NCBI RefSeq assembly: GCF_026230105.1
Contig: NC_079480.1
Location: forward strand, 9,466,488 to 9,530,487
DNA: 64,000 nucleotides
Reading direction: 5' to 3'
Origin: Diorhabda sublineata
Lineage: Eukaryota > Arthropoda > Insecta > Coleoptera > Chrysomelidae
Shown one piece after another: positions 36,441-47,784 of the stretch. The translations under genes were made by a program, and so were the position numbers. Positions within the stretch are counted from its first letter, which is position 1, and every line of letters begins with the position of its first letter. A model generated the notes under the pieces. It worked only from the letters and a program-made list of their open reading frames with translations. It had not been told where the DNA came from and searched no databases.

Positions 36441-37779
36441 ACGTCCGCTACAACAATACTATTAATATCTTGACAGAAAATTAATTGATTTTGTCTAAAT
36501 ATCTAGTTCTTTAGAAAAAGGTAAAAAGTAGGTAGATAAGACATTTCATTACCATTACCGGCCTTCACAAAATTGATTTTTGGGTGGTAATAACTACTTC
36601 ATATGATTTATCAAGAAATCTGTTGAAATTTCATCAATAATAATTGTGACAATAGACAAATCAATTACCGTACTCGAGTGTACCATTTAAAAAACATGAG
36701 ATTTTGTTATTTACAAAATTCTAAACTCATACAGTAAAAAAGATGATTCTAGGCTCGAAAATCACGAATATTCAATAGACCTAAGGTTTTTGCTTAAAAA
36801 TTCATTTTGCAAATAATGCCAGTTAGCCTAATTTTTATTTTGCGGAATTTTCCAAATATAATTGACTCAATAACCTCCTATAAGCAGTGCGGAAATCAAT
36901 TAGGTCAGTCTTATGAAAGTTATCTTCGTTTTTACCACTAAATCAAAAAACGCAATAAAATATAGAGTGTGCCATTGAAAATTTCAAAGATGAAGTCGAT
37001 ACAGAAAAATTGGAACATCATGTATAATCCAAAGGTCAATAATCTAAAAATTCCTTTAAATACAAAGAACTTTTGTAATTAAAGTTTTTCGATAACTCTT
37101 ACAGGTTTTGAGAAAAAAATATGGGACGAAGAGCCTTTTTAAGAATAAAAATCGACGGGTTTCAGTTTTCCTTAAAATGATTCGGCAATCATAGGAAATC
37201 ATTTTACACAGCCGAAATATAAAAAGGAAAATAAATTTTTTTATCTCATAAACTTCGATTGGTTAACTCGTGTCAATTATTTATTTTAATCATAGTACAC
37301 TTTCCAAATTTTCGTATAAGCTGTCTATTTTGTTACTTATTATATATCTTGATTAATCGACCATCGGGGTTGTTATATTCGTGATAAGAAGAATATCACG
37401 AGAACTAGGAGAAGGTATGATAAGTATTATAAAATTGTTAAAGCTTAAACGATTGTAACATATAAGGTAATGAATAAACAATATCAAAAAACAGTGTAAT
37501 GATGATAGAAATTTTCCAACGAATGATATTGCAATAAATATAGTTTGAAAAAACCAAAAAACACGCTATCATAGCATATGAAACTGAAAAGTGAATAGCA
37601 GAAAAAACTGAAAAACACGCTTTTATTGAACACGCTATTGAAAACCCGAATGAAACAACATTTTCTAGAAATGAATCCTAGCTAGATCGATTTATAACCC
37701 ACGAAACCCCCTATATTTGTTTCTATCTTAATTTTAGTTTGGCTGATAGATCTATACAACTATCAAATCCTGAATTTGG
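36441..37779. other. AT-rich non-coding stretch
   Basis: No gene or recognisable element seen. Confidence 0.5.
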
Positions 37780-38300
37780 ATGCTTAGCTATTCAAAAAAC
37801 AGAAACAGCATTGAAAGAAAATAATTATCCGGAAAAAATGATAAACAACATATTCAAGGATAACAGATTCTATAATTAATTAAGAAACAAAACAAAAACT
37901 AAGGACTTTCGCAACAACTATCGAATTATTTCAATAAATATGTCATTATTATAAGTCATAAAGGACATTATCCAAATATTTCACTAAACTAAAATCTAAA
38001 ACACTTAAAAACAAAAGAAGTAATATTATATATCAAATACCTTGTATTACATAGGGCAGAAATCTAAGTATTTAGACAATAGACTAAAAGATCATGAATT
38101 CGATAAAAAAAATAAAACTGCATTAATGAACCCCGCAATATAGAAAAACTATAAATTCAGTTATAAAGATTCATAAATTCTTGAAATGGAATCTAATACA
38201 CGAAAAAAAAAAATAGGAAAGAAATTTATCAATGATAAAAAAGACCTATATAATTCAAGTAAAATTTACAGCTCTATTTTGTAAATTTCGATAAAAGATG
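37780..38300 (+). mobile_element. Penelope-like element fragment, copy 2
   Basis: Closely similar to 4250-4725 (shared start ATTGAAAGAAAATAATTATC and shared 37900-38110 body). The GIY-YIG segment reads YIGQKSKYLDNRLKDHEF, with a deletion removing the preceding Cys-containing strand. The remaining C-terminal frame continues to about 38300, with the tail also seen in copy 3 (56215-56335). Confidence 0.62.
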
Positions 38301-38566
38301 TGGAAGATACCGTCGAGAGCAAAAAAAAATAGCAAGAATGATACAAAGGCGTGAAACTTTTGTACAAGTATTAAGCCAAAACTACTCATCTTCCAGCATT
38401 ATTGAAAATAAAGAAGTACATCCAGTTATTCCTACATTCAAAAATTAGAATAAAAGTTTAGTTATTGATGTTAATTGATTTTTTATTTCTAATTGGGATT
38501 GGGAGAATTTAAAAGTACTTTAAATTACAAGGATGCCGTAAAATGTCATTTTCCGGACTGAAATTA

Positions 38567-38592
38567 GTACTGTAAAGTCGACTTTACAGTAC
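38567..38592. repeat. 26 bp perfect palindrome
   Basis: GTACTGTAAAGTC is followed at once by its exact reverse complement, centred on GTCGAC. Thirteen base pairs without a loop. It could be a dimeric protein-binding site or simply chance. Confidence 0.9.
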
Positions 38593-38875
38593 AGTATGAA
38601 AACGGCTACGTAAAAAATTCTTCCAAAAATGTATTTTGTCAATAAAACAATATCACACATGCGATTCGGAGAAAATTTTATAATTGCTACATATCACTAA
38701 ATATCATCTGAAGAAGTTTTGATAGATATTTTAGAATTATTCGAATTTTTCCAAATTCATTAAATTTTAATTACTGAAAAAACCCTAAAAAATATAAAAT
38801 ATGGAGTAATTTCAATAAAATTTAAGTGGATTAATAAAAGAATTATAATTTTTTCAAATATTTTACTAATTTTCA

Positions 38876-38971
38876 ACTTCGTACAAATCGCGTGAATCCT
38901 GCATCTCTCTTTATAGCATTTGCCACCATTTGAATAAGCGTTCTCGTACCATTGTAGTCGCAATTAAATAT
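38876..38971 (-). other. Candidate coding exon, unidentified
   Basis: After a GTTCTCGTAG acceptor (ending 38972) the frame reads IFNCDYNGTRTLIQMVANAI followed by KRDAGFTRFVRS and a stop. The amino-acid makeup looks protein-like, unlike the surrounding AT-rich frames. No clear donor (only GTACGA at about 38884). I do not recognise the family. Confidence 0.2.
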
Positions 38972-38977
38972 CTACGA

Positions 38978-40549
38978 GAACATAGTTAGATTGGGTTAAT
39001 CATTATATCATTTGACCTGTTTACACCGTATCTTTTGCTATTTGTTAGCCACTTTTAATTAATACCACATTTATTTTCAAAAATATCTATCGAGAGCCAG
39101 AAGAATAAGTATGGACTAGCAAACATCCACGATTTTATACAACTATATGTTTTATTATAAAAAAATGTTAAATAAAGTATGAGGAAGGAAATTTCCACTG
39201 CCGAATCTAAGATACAAGAGTGTTAGAAAATTTTTGATGATTCAAAACCAACAAGAGTAGATAAAGTAAATTCGTATAAAATGTTAATGTACAATCATAT
39301 AGGTCAGAAATAAAGAATGTCGTACATAAACGCTAAATACTCAACTGGTTAAACGATAAATAAATTAAACAATAGAAAATAACGTGTTAAAATAATCATA
39401 CACAAATTATATTTTAATAAAACAGTAAAAATATTTCAACATAGCAAAAACTGAATTTTTGTAGGATCAACAAAAAGGCTACTATAAATAGAATTTTGAA
39501 AACAAACGAAACTGTTAATTTGAAACGTTGAAATAAAATCTAGTAAATGGTAAAGACATTACATTGTGTTGGATTTAGTTTTGATTGTGCGTGGGAAAAT
39601 ATTCCTACATATACAATTACACTTTTCTTAATGAAAACTTAGGGCGCAATAGAGCTTTCTTATTCAATACCTGAACTGGTAACGCAACTGTAAAAATTAT
39701 TTTGTTGGTTTGAAACGAAACGTTATTGAAAAGCTTAATTTATTACCAGAGCAATATCCTAATTAATTATTTTAGATACGCTGTTTTTATTAATACAACA
39801 ATTTCGAATTTTTATCATAATGTTTTTCTTTACACGTAATTTACGTTTTTATTTCTCCCAAAATAAAATTACTACATAAGGTTATGTCTAGATGTTTACT
39901 GCAGATAATTTTTCACAAATAATAAAATTAAACCAATAACCACTAACCACCACGAGTGTCAAATGTTTAATTTCATTGTCAAATTAGCCTGCAGGAAAAA
40001 GTTTATTATTTTAAGTAAAATCTTGTAGTTGTTCAAACGATATTTCCGGATTGAAGTTCAAACGACAAGTACTAGACCAACATCCACCGTCCTTGCAATT
40101 ATAGTCTTACAAATTGCGTTTTATATATTATTACTTGTTCTTACTTAACAAACAACATGATCTGAATTCCCCAGTAACAGTATCTATCCAACTATGACAG
40201 GAATTTCTTATTTTTGTTTTATCAAATCGTGTCTAATTGCTCCAATTACAATCTATTTCACGAAGTTGGAAAATTGAAAGTTTGTGCGAAAATAAAGAAA
40301 TTAAAATAATGATACCAACGTTTACACTTCTAGAGACTAATGAATAGTGAAATGTTAATAGTTGACATAATTATTTGCACTACCTGTTTGAAGCTTTTGC
40401 CCACCCTATAGTTTACGTGATACACAATAAATAAAAACGATACAATCGATTTTGATATTTATATTTTAAAGACCATGTATAGATAAGAATATAGTAATAA
40501 TAAAACTACTGTCTGTAATTGTCACATATTTAAATTTTTGATTAGTCGA
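38978..40549. other. AT-rich non-coding stretch
   Basis: No gene or recognisable element seen. Confidence 0.5.
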
Positions 40550-41165
40550 TGTAACCCCTTTTTACTTTTTTTCGGTGCACAATTTTGGCATTCTCTATAA
40601 CAATTTGAACAAATATTTGTCGTCTATTTGGTTTTATTCATTGATGTGAAGTGGAAATAGGACAAGACTTTCTGACTTTCCTGTCCAATCAACCCACAAC
40701 TCAATCGAATTGAGGTCGGGCATCTGTGACGATCAAATCATTACTATCAGTAAATTCTCCTTTTCCAATTCCTTCAAATACTCTTTGCACAGCTTCGAGG
40801 AATGCATGGGATCGTTGTCATGCTGGAAGATACATTTTCTGTCGATCAGGCACTGGCCAGAACGTACTACATTTTCCTTAAATTTTATTTTATAGCCTCA
40901 TCAAAACCTCAAACTTTTATTTATCCCTCACCCCAACTCTTCATACGTTCACGTTTTTTTCTTTAGCTCTGCAATCTCTTTATTTTATTTTGGCGTCTTG
41001 AAAGAGGTTTCTTCACTGCAACCCTTTCAAAAAGGCCAGCTTCTCTGAACCTCTCGTTCACTGTAGAAGTTCTCAAAGTCAGATTTCTAGATTCATCGAT
41101 CTGAGATGGTATCTCTAGGCCAGGGCGTACCTCAAGTATTAAACTACCCATTGCAGCCTTTGCCT
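40550..41165 (-). pseudogene. Tc1-like transposase relic
   Basis: Minus-strand frames, from right to left, give an N-terminal HTH part (STVNERFREAGLFERVAVKK at 40963-41151) and then the end of the protein, with HDNDPMHSSKLCKEYLKE (second catalytic Asp) and LNSIELWVDW (an altered PDLNPIE motif), ending RMPKLC. The DDE core between them is missing and stops interrupt it. The right end lies within about 20 bases of the candidate donor at 41179. Confidence 0.75.
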
Positions 41166-41179
41166 AATCGTACTCTTAC

Positions 41180-41224
41180 CTCAAATGGAATATCTGATTC
41201 GCTATCTGAAGACATTTCAAGTAT
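41180..41224 (-). CDS. Candidate 15-codon microexon, acidic
   Basis: An acceptor TTGTTTACAG (ending 41225) and a donor GTAAGA (from 41179) bound exactly 45 nt, phase 0 both sides, encoding ILEMSSDSESDIPFE. It contains an ATG (41215-41213) and could also be a first coding exon. Its Ser/Asp-rich makeup suits a nuclear protein, and it is on the same strand and in the same phase as the two Ndf exons 6 kb downstream, so it may belong to that gene. Unproven. Confidence 0.35.
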
Positions 41225-41649
41225 CTGTAAACAACTCAAATAGCACTCGTATGACAATACAATGAGTACGTTCACCATTGAAAATGTCAAACTTTATGAT
41301 GGTAATGTCAGATATGACATATTCACATCAGTGTCGCCATATCTCCAAACCCAAGTGTAACCCTCGTATTTATTCAACTTTTTGTCTGTTGCCGCGTATT
41401 TAGCGTTTGATAATGTTCACTTATGACTTATTTTTGAGAAATCTACCCTCAAAATTTTTTGAAAAGCTAGTTATTTTAATTTTATCATTTAAGCGATATT
41501 AATCGTTAACATGCATATTTTACTGTTAAAATTAGTAACTAGTTTTTGTGTCATGAGTAATTCAAAAAACGTTGTTTAAACAATCCTGATAGTATAAAAG
41601 TTATAAAGTTAATAAGAAATACCCATTTTGAGTATTTAGGGATGCTTTT

Positions 41650-42760
41650 GGAAAAAAATGAGAAATCTAGAGCTCCCAATTGTGTTTGTATATCATGCGT
41701 GGGATGTTTACCTATGAGCTCCCGTGCGGTCCGTACGCCCGCAACTGCACTTTCCTCACTGCCCAGAGCGGTCTTATGGACCGTACAATGTAGTTTATTT
41801 CGAACCTTTCCGCGGCCCAATGGACCATATTTAAATATGTTTTACAGTTTGGTTGAACTATCCTAGGTCCTTGAAACATTATCTTACACAATCTCCTCTT
41901 ACCTTGTGACCATTTTTCTTCATTAGGCAATGGTTCTTTTTTGTTGTTTTTTAATCAGCAAAAGCAGTAGATTCTTTCGTCAGTAACTTCTTTGATACAG
42001 TGATTAGTGAATTAGTAATTGCTATATTCTTTTCTGTTATTATTTTATAAAGAATATGGACATTTACCATTTCTGTACCGAATAACAGCTCAGTAGCAAT
42101 GTCCCTTCAACATCCTCCTCAAAGAAGCGTTGTAACTTGCCATTTGTTCAGACAGATCTATAGAAGATTTGCCTTTGCTGCATTCGACCACGGCCTAAGG
42201 TTTTACAATTATTCCTGATGGACTGTCAATGCTTATTGTCTCATCAGCATACTTTGTAGAAAGCATCATTATCCTTCCATTTTAGTATTGTTATTCCTTT
42301 ATTGTTTTCTTTGCTTCTTTTGTACAAAGTCTATGGGTAGTCCTATTTTTCCCAAAGTCCCCAATAAACACCAACTCCAAACTTGTATAATAAACACAAA
42401 AAAACATCATTTGTTGTACTTTTTATTATTTTTCCTTGGATTCCCATCCCATATGGAATGTAAAAACATTTTTGGGCCCTGGGGAGTGTTTATCAATTTC
42501 ATCGTGTTAAGATTATGGAAAATTGAGAAGTGAGAAATGGCAGTATCCAAGTACTAATTGTGTTCAACGTCCAATGAGGCACTCACCTGCCTAAAAATAT
42601 ACTTGAACCATTAGAAGAAGACTTGAGGACCTAACTCATTACAAAATCGAGCTGATTTTGAAGGTGTATTAAATAAGCTTAAATGCTTTTTTCCAAAATG
42701 AATTACAATGATCTTGAATGATATTTAAATGAAATGTTATCAAGACAGCTTTCTTTTGAC
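41650..42760 (-). pseudogene. piggyBac-like transposase relic
   Basis: Minus-strand frames around 42040-42280 give MMLSTKYADETISI, then VVE, then SSIDLSEQMASYNASLRR. This resembles the piggyBac order 'xMxSTxH...', 'AVxxYNxxMGGVDxxDQxxxxYxxxR'. The GC-richer frames at 41551-41866 and 41712-41930 may be its C-terminal part or adjacent DNA. Stops and frameshifts are frequent and no ends were found, so the limits are approximate. Confidence 0.38.
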
Positions 42761-45339
42761 ACTAAAATAAATTTTTATCAAGAAAGAGATAAGGATTTAT
42801 GGTGTTATTTTTCCGAAGAAAAAGGTATTACTTTTTGTTCAAATGTAAAATATCTTGACAAAAATGGGCTTTAGACAATACGAACTAATACGAACCAAAC
42901 GACTAGCGTCTTTTCATTTACAGGTCAAAACCTAACAGCCTAAAATATATTCTATTGTATAATGGAATTGAAGAGGTGCTATTGTCCACAGTATAAAGTT
43001 AAAGGAAGAATATTGTGACATTTAGCTAGTCTTTAACGGAATAAAATATAATCAACATAAATGGCAAATTTGGGTCGATTTAAAAATAGTCAATAAATTG
43101 GTTACACTAAGTTTTCCTTTTTTATATGTCTTTGGAACATTTCAGCCTTTGGTAAGAAGAAGAATTATGAATCCTGGAAAACAAATATAATTCAGAATTC
43201 ATTAGTAGTTCGTGACAAAATTATCTTTCCACCATTTCATATACAACTGCTTTTCTTATACTTGCCAACAATTTCTTCAGCTCACTATGGACAATATTCA
43301 AGCCAGTTATTTATGATGGCCCCCAAATTAGAAATATGGTAATTTAGAAATTCAATGACTGAGGCCTGGACAGGTTTCGTCTCTGTGATGCAGAACTTAA
43401 AGGAAATGTAGCTTTATTGTGTTACAAAATATTCTAAAATTAAATTTCTACCTTTTCTTATGTGTTTACACAATATCCGGAAAAAAATACTAATTATTTT
43501 CCGAGAAATGAAAGCTATTTCATAAAAAGTGACTTTATGTTATTTATCAACAGAGATAAAATGTTAAACAAACTATTTTCCTTCAAACTCGAGTTTTTCT
43601 TTTAAAATGTTTCGAGTATTATTTTTAATTATATAAGGTAGATAAGAAATTTTATACAGTTCAAATGTGGAGCGTTTTATGATGTCTCAATAAATTATTG
43701 TGTCATGTGCAAAAAATAAATATTTGGAAGTATATATAGGAATAGTTGAATGGAATACCAAATTAATCTAACAATGCTATCGATTAGTAAAATAATATCC
43801 ACAGGCATCTCCACACGACAGGCACCATTCGAACTACTCGAGTGTAATAAGGTTTACCCTCTGCTTGCTTTTTATATAAAAAAATATTTTCCTATAGGTG
43901 AGCACCAGTATTTTTTAGAAAGGTAGAATAGCTAGATCAATAGTTAGTTTGAATTAAAAATTTACTCCAATAGGCTTGTTAATATCCGTGATTTAAAAGC
44001 CCGAATTTTAGATACGAAATGCATAGCATAACACTATGCCATAAAATGTTAAAGACGAAATTATTACCTTGTTGAGTCATTGCTAAATGGTGAAACGAGA
44101 ACAATTTGTATATTTATAGTTTATTTCAGAAAAGTATAGAGTAATAAAACCTCATTAAGTATGCAAAGGGACCACAAAGTGACCCAACGAATATTTAAGT
44201 CACTTTCATAGTTTGGCATTGATTTTATTGTAATATTCTTTCTTTTTATCAAGTGTAGGTAGTACCACCCGGGTTGGGGTCAATATATGGGTTTAGCCTA
44301 CTCTTATCCATTCACAAACAATGAAAATAGTGTGCCAAAGGCATGCCAAATAATAATATTCTTCATTATCTGAGGAACTGTCATCTCTTGACGTTATAAT
44401 TAACACGCATCTATGGCCGACACCGAAATTGAGCCGAACTGAACAGAATTCCCCATTTTATTACTCTATACCTTTGTTTTCTTTATTTGTTGGTTTTATT
44501 GTACTTTCATTATTTGTCAATTATTATGAAAATCACAAATTGACATAACTTTTGTGTTTGTCTCCACCCTGTTTTAATTTGAATTAATTTGTGTGTGCTC
44601 AGACAGAGAAATCCACAAAATTAAAAAAAAGGAAGTATTTTATTAATCACTTAATAATTATCCATATTTCCATGTTTCATAAAAAATTCTTTTAAAAAAT
44701 AGTGAATACAAACATCAAAAATTGTAACGAGAATTTTTTCATGTTTATTGTTTACTAAATTAACAATCACACAGTGTAGTTGGTTAATCATGCTAAATAT
44801 AACAATGTGAGTTATTAATCATGCTTTAAATATTATTTTATGTAGTTATTCATTTCAAATTACCTATTTCTTAGTATTATTATATACAGGAAAACAGTTC
44901 AATATTAAAAAAGAGAAAATTACAATAATCAAAGATTCATAGCTAATAATATCTATTGTATCTATAAGTTTTCGAATTATGTTAAGTACCTAGACCACTC
45001 TTGAGTTAATTCACATTTTAATGTTAAATACATATAAAATTCAGCAAACTAATGACAAATATTGTTGATTTTGTTATTAACACCGACGAAGATATACAAT
45101 GCGATCCATAAATATCGAATAAATTCAATATTAGCGTTATTATGTACTATGTGAAAAAACTTGAAACGGGTCGATTTTTATTCTTAAAATGACAATTTAT
45201 AGTTTGAAAAGGGATGTTAAGCAATATTAAGTGTTTAAAATTTGGTGTAATAATAACAGAAAATTAATTTTTAAGATGTTAAATTTTGATAATGCCTCTT
45301 CTGCTAATTCAGAATGTATTTTTCAATGTACTTTACAAT
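42761..45339. other. AT-rich non-coding stretch
   Basis: No gene or recognisable mobile element seen. Confidence 0.5.
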
Positions 45340-46200
45340 TAAATTAAATGTTCAAAATGACCACCATTCACTTCTGGAAAATAACCTAGGCGATTTTAGA
45401 ATTCTTGTACAATTTCTTCCGTTATCCTAACTTCTAAATCAGCAATATTGTCTGGTCTATTAAAATAATCTTTAGATTCTAAATAACCTCATAAGAATTA
45501 ATCGAGGAGCCAAATTGAGGGATCTAACCAGCCATTTGATTGTTCCACGTCTTCCAATGCACCTATAGGAATAATCTTAATTTAAATAATTCGGATCTGA
45601 TTTGGATACCAGTCCAAACGTTCACTTTTTCAGGATATTGAGTATGAACCTCACAAATTCAGTGAGGATTTTCTCTGCTTCAATATCTACAGTTCTGTTT
45701 GTTAACCGTTTCGCTTAAATGAAACGTCACTTCATCCGAAAAAACTATTTATGTTTATGCAAATCTGCATTCATTCTGTCCACCATCAATTCACAGAACT
45801 CTTGACTTCTATCAGGATCATCTTCATTTAAGTCCTGAACCAACTGAATTGTGAGTAAGTAAGGGTGGTATTTTTCTTTATGCTAAACTCTCAAAATAGA
45901 TATCATTGTCGGCGGCAAGATTTCGAGTTGTCTTATGCGGATTTTCCTCAATCTCTAGGAGTACATTTAACTTTTTATCATCAGTAAATTGAAAATTTCT
46001 ACCTGGTTTTTCAATATTTTTTACATGTTCAGTTTCACGAAACTTTTTTTCAATTTTACTAACTGTAGACTGCGAAACGTGATGACCAAGGTTTTTATTA
46101 TTAAAAAATTCCACAATTTTTGGAGTTCTCGATTTATTACCACAACTAATCATAATTAAAATGTCTATTCTTTGAGTTTTGGACAAATGAGCCATAATTA
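45340..46200 (-). pseudogene. Insect HTH/DDE transposase relic, copy 2
   Basis: The minus-strand frame at 45878-46195 begins MAHLSKTQRIDILIMISCGN, with STVSKIEKKFRETEHVKN and a KxLNVLLEIEENPHKTTRNL segment, the complete N-terminal DNA-binding part of this insect transposase family. Frames to the left continue with YHPYLLTIQLVQDL-type sequence, then degenerate. The middle is shortened: the whole relic is about 860 bp, less than a full transposase gene of this group. Same family as 35640-36440. Confidence 0.72.
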
Positions 46201-47156
46201 AATTTGATACGTGTACAAATATTATACTGACGTCTTTTAATAACTTTAAATACCAAAATAAGAGCAGCCTACTAGATACATATCAATTTTTCATTTAGAT
46301 TTTTGACTAATATTTTAGTATCTTCAAAGATTTTTTCCTAATGTTTAGTAGATCAGATACGAAAATATCTGATTATTTATAAAGTATATTTTAATAGACC
46401 AAACAATATTGCCGATATAAAAGTTAGGATAATGGAAGAAATTGACAAAATAATCCCTGAAGAAATGAATAGTGGTCATTCTATCAAAATTTTACATCAT
46501 AAAAATTAATTTTCTCAGTTATTATAGCACAAAATTTAAAAAAAACTTCATATTACTGAACAGAGAACTAAAATCCCTTTACAACAAGGTGCCACACGAC
46601 TCCCTTTTTTAATTAAAATTTTCGAGGGAGTACGTATAATTCAGAGGGGGTGCTGGAGGGGAACAATATAAACCTCTTTAAGGTTTTCTTCACATAGTAC
46701 ATAATAACGCTAAAATTGAATGTATTCCATACATATGGACCGCATTGTATATAAATAACAAAAATGTGTATATTGTTGTTGAATGCAGCTTCAATAGGAA
46801 AATAAAATACAGGAAGAACATGTAATGTTCCATTTAAGAACTTTTTGAAGCAAAGTAATGTATGCCAAACACTTGTGAGATAAGAAAAGAACGTAGGAAT
46901 ATATTCTAACAAAAAAGATTTTGCTCGTATTCGCTTAAGATCTGGAAAAAACAGCATAAAAAGTGAATATTTTCGAGACAGTTAATAGGAGGATTGTGGA
47001 TCGTTGAAATTAATATTGTGATTAACAGTAATAGGAACAATAATTATTTATTTAGTAAAGTAAACAGATTTGAAAATGTGTGTGTGTGATTAAATGAATT
47101 TGAAAATATCTGTCGCGAATTTTCTTCAAAAAAATAACTTAGTAATGTTTTTAAAC
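46201..47156. other. Non-coding stretch left of the LTR element
   Basis: No supportable gene. A 114-codon minus-strand frame at 46613-46957 is Phe/Leu/Tyr-rich with no domain and is probably chance. A short TG run lies at about 47078-47089. Confidence 0.45.
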
Positions 47157-47181
47157 ATGTCCAACAAAAAAACAAAAAAGG
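47157..47181 (+). pseudogene. Possible host coding exon, 5' piece (split by the LTR element)
   Basis: AAACATG opens a frame here that runs MSNKKTKK into the left LTR. Removing the element and one copy of the AAGG duplication, the frame closes without interruption with the piece at 54740-54850, giving 43 codons in total to a TGA. The split codon joins G47181 with CT at 54744-54745. Composition is Lys/Ser/Asp-rich, like an N-terminus of a nuclear protein. No family recognised. Confidence 0.4.
47178..47181 (+). repeat. Target-site duplication AAGG (left copy)
   Basis: AAGG directly precedes the left LTR, and AAGG at 54740-54743 directly follows the right LTR. Four-base duplications are usual for gypsy-type elements. 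Confidence 0.9.
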
Positions 47182-47399
47182 AGTTACATACGCCGCTTAT
47201 CAAGGAAACTTAAAAGCGCAGCAGAAACACTATACTTTCTGAGAAATTGTTATTTAACAACATATGCAGATAAATCTTTCTTTCTTGTAATATCATTTAA
47301 TATTATTCATTCTCTGTTCAGATCTCTAACAATAAACTTGTAATTGCTAGAATAAATATATTTTTTAAAAACGAATTTTTCGTAAAGAAAACCAAAATT
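47182..47399 (+). repeat. 5' LTR, 218 bp
   Basis: Begins AGTTACATACGCC and ends ACCAAAATT; gypsy-group LTRs typically start AGT and end in ATT. Identical, as read, to 54522-54739. An initiator-like TCAGAT lies at 47318-47323 and AATAAA at 47331-47336, so R would start near 47320. No TATA box is evident. Confidence 0.95.
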
Positions 47400-47416
47400 G
47401 GCGCAGTCAGTAGGAT
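47399..47416 (+). promoter_or_regulatory. Primer-binding site (tRNA-Ser type)
   Basis: TGGCGCAGTCAGTAGGAT starts at the last base of the LTR. It closely matches the primer site of 17.6/297-type elements, complementary to the 3' end of insect tRNA-Ser including CCA. Confidence 0.85.
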
Positions 47417-47658
47417 CGCGCAAGTCGTCGAAATCAAAAATCACTAAAACGTTTACGGGCATACAGTGCGTAACAAAATTTCGGATCGTGCGAAATAATT
47501 TAGTGACTTCACGGCTTTAACGTTTCAACGTTTTAAGTGCGAATCCAACGAACAATATTAGACTAGCAATTATCGTGCAATAGCCCTTTAGTGGTGAACA
47601 TTGGAGGCAACAGGGAATCATCGAGGGAGAAGATTTTAAAAGCCTGTTCTTCAGAAAC

Positions 47659-47664
47659 GTAAGT
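47659..47664 (+). other. Splice donor for env mRNA
   Basis: A consensus GTAAGT in the leader, 121 bases before the gag ATG. The leader from the LTR to this donor has no ATG. Paired with the acceptor at 52801-52810 it would remove gag and pol and make env the first frame. Confidence 0.6.
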
Positions 47665-47784
47665 GCCTTATTGTCCTCTTCTTGCCTTTCCTACCTTTTT
47701 TTGGATTTTGGAAAGATAGTATTGATTATTGAGTTTTAAAGTTTCAAAAACGTATACAATTAATAAAAAAGAAATTATCAATTT

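Noticed and set aside
46613..46957. 114-codon minus-strand ORF
   Set aside because: Long for the base composition but Phe/Leu/Tyr-rich with no domain or splice context.
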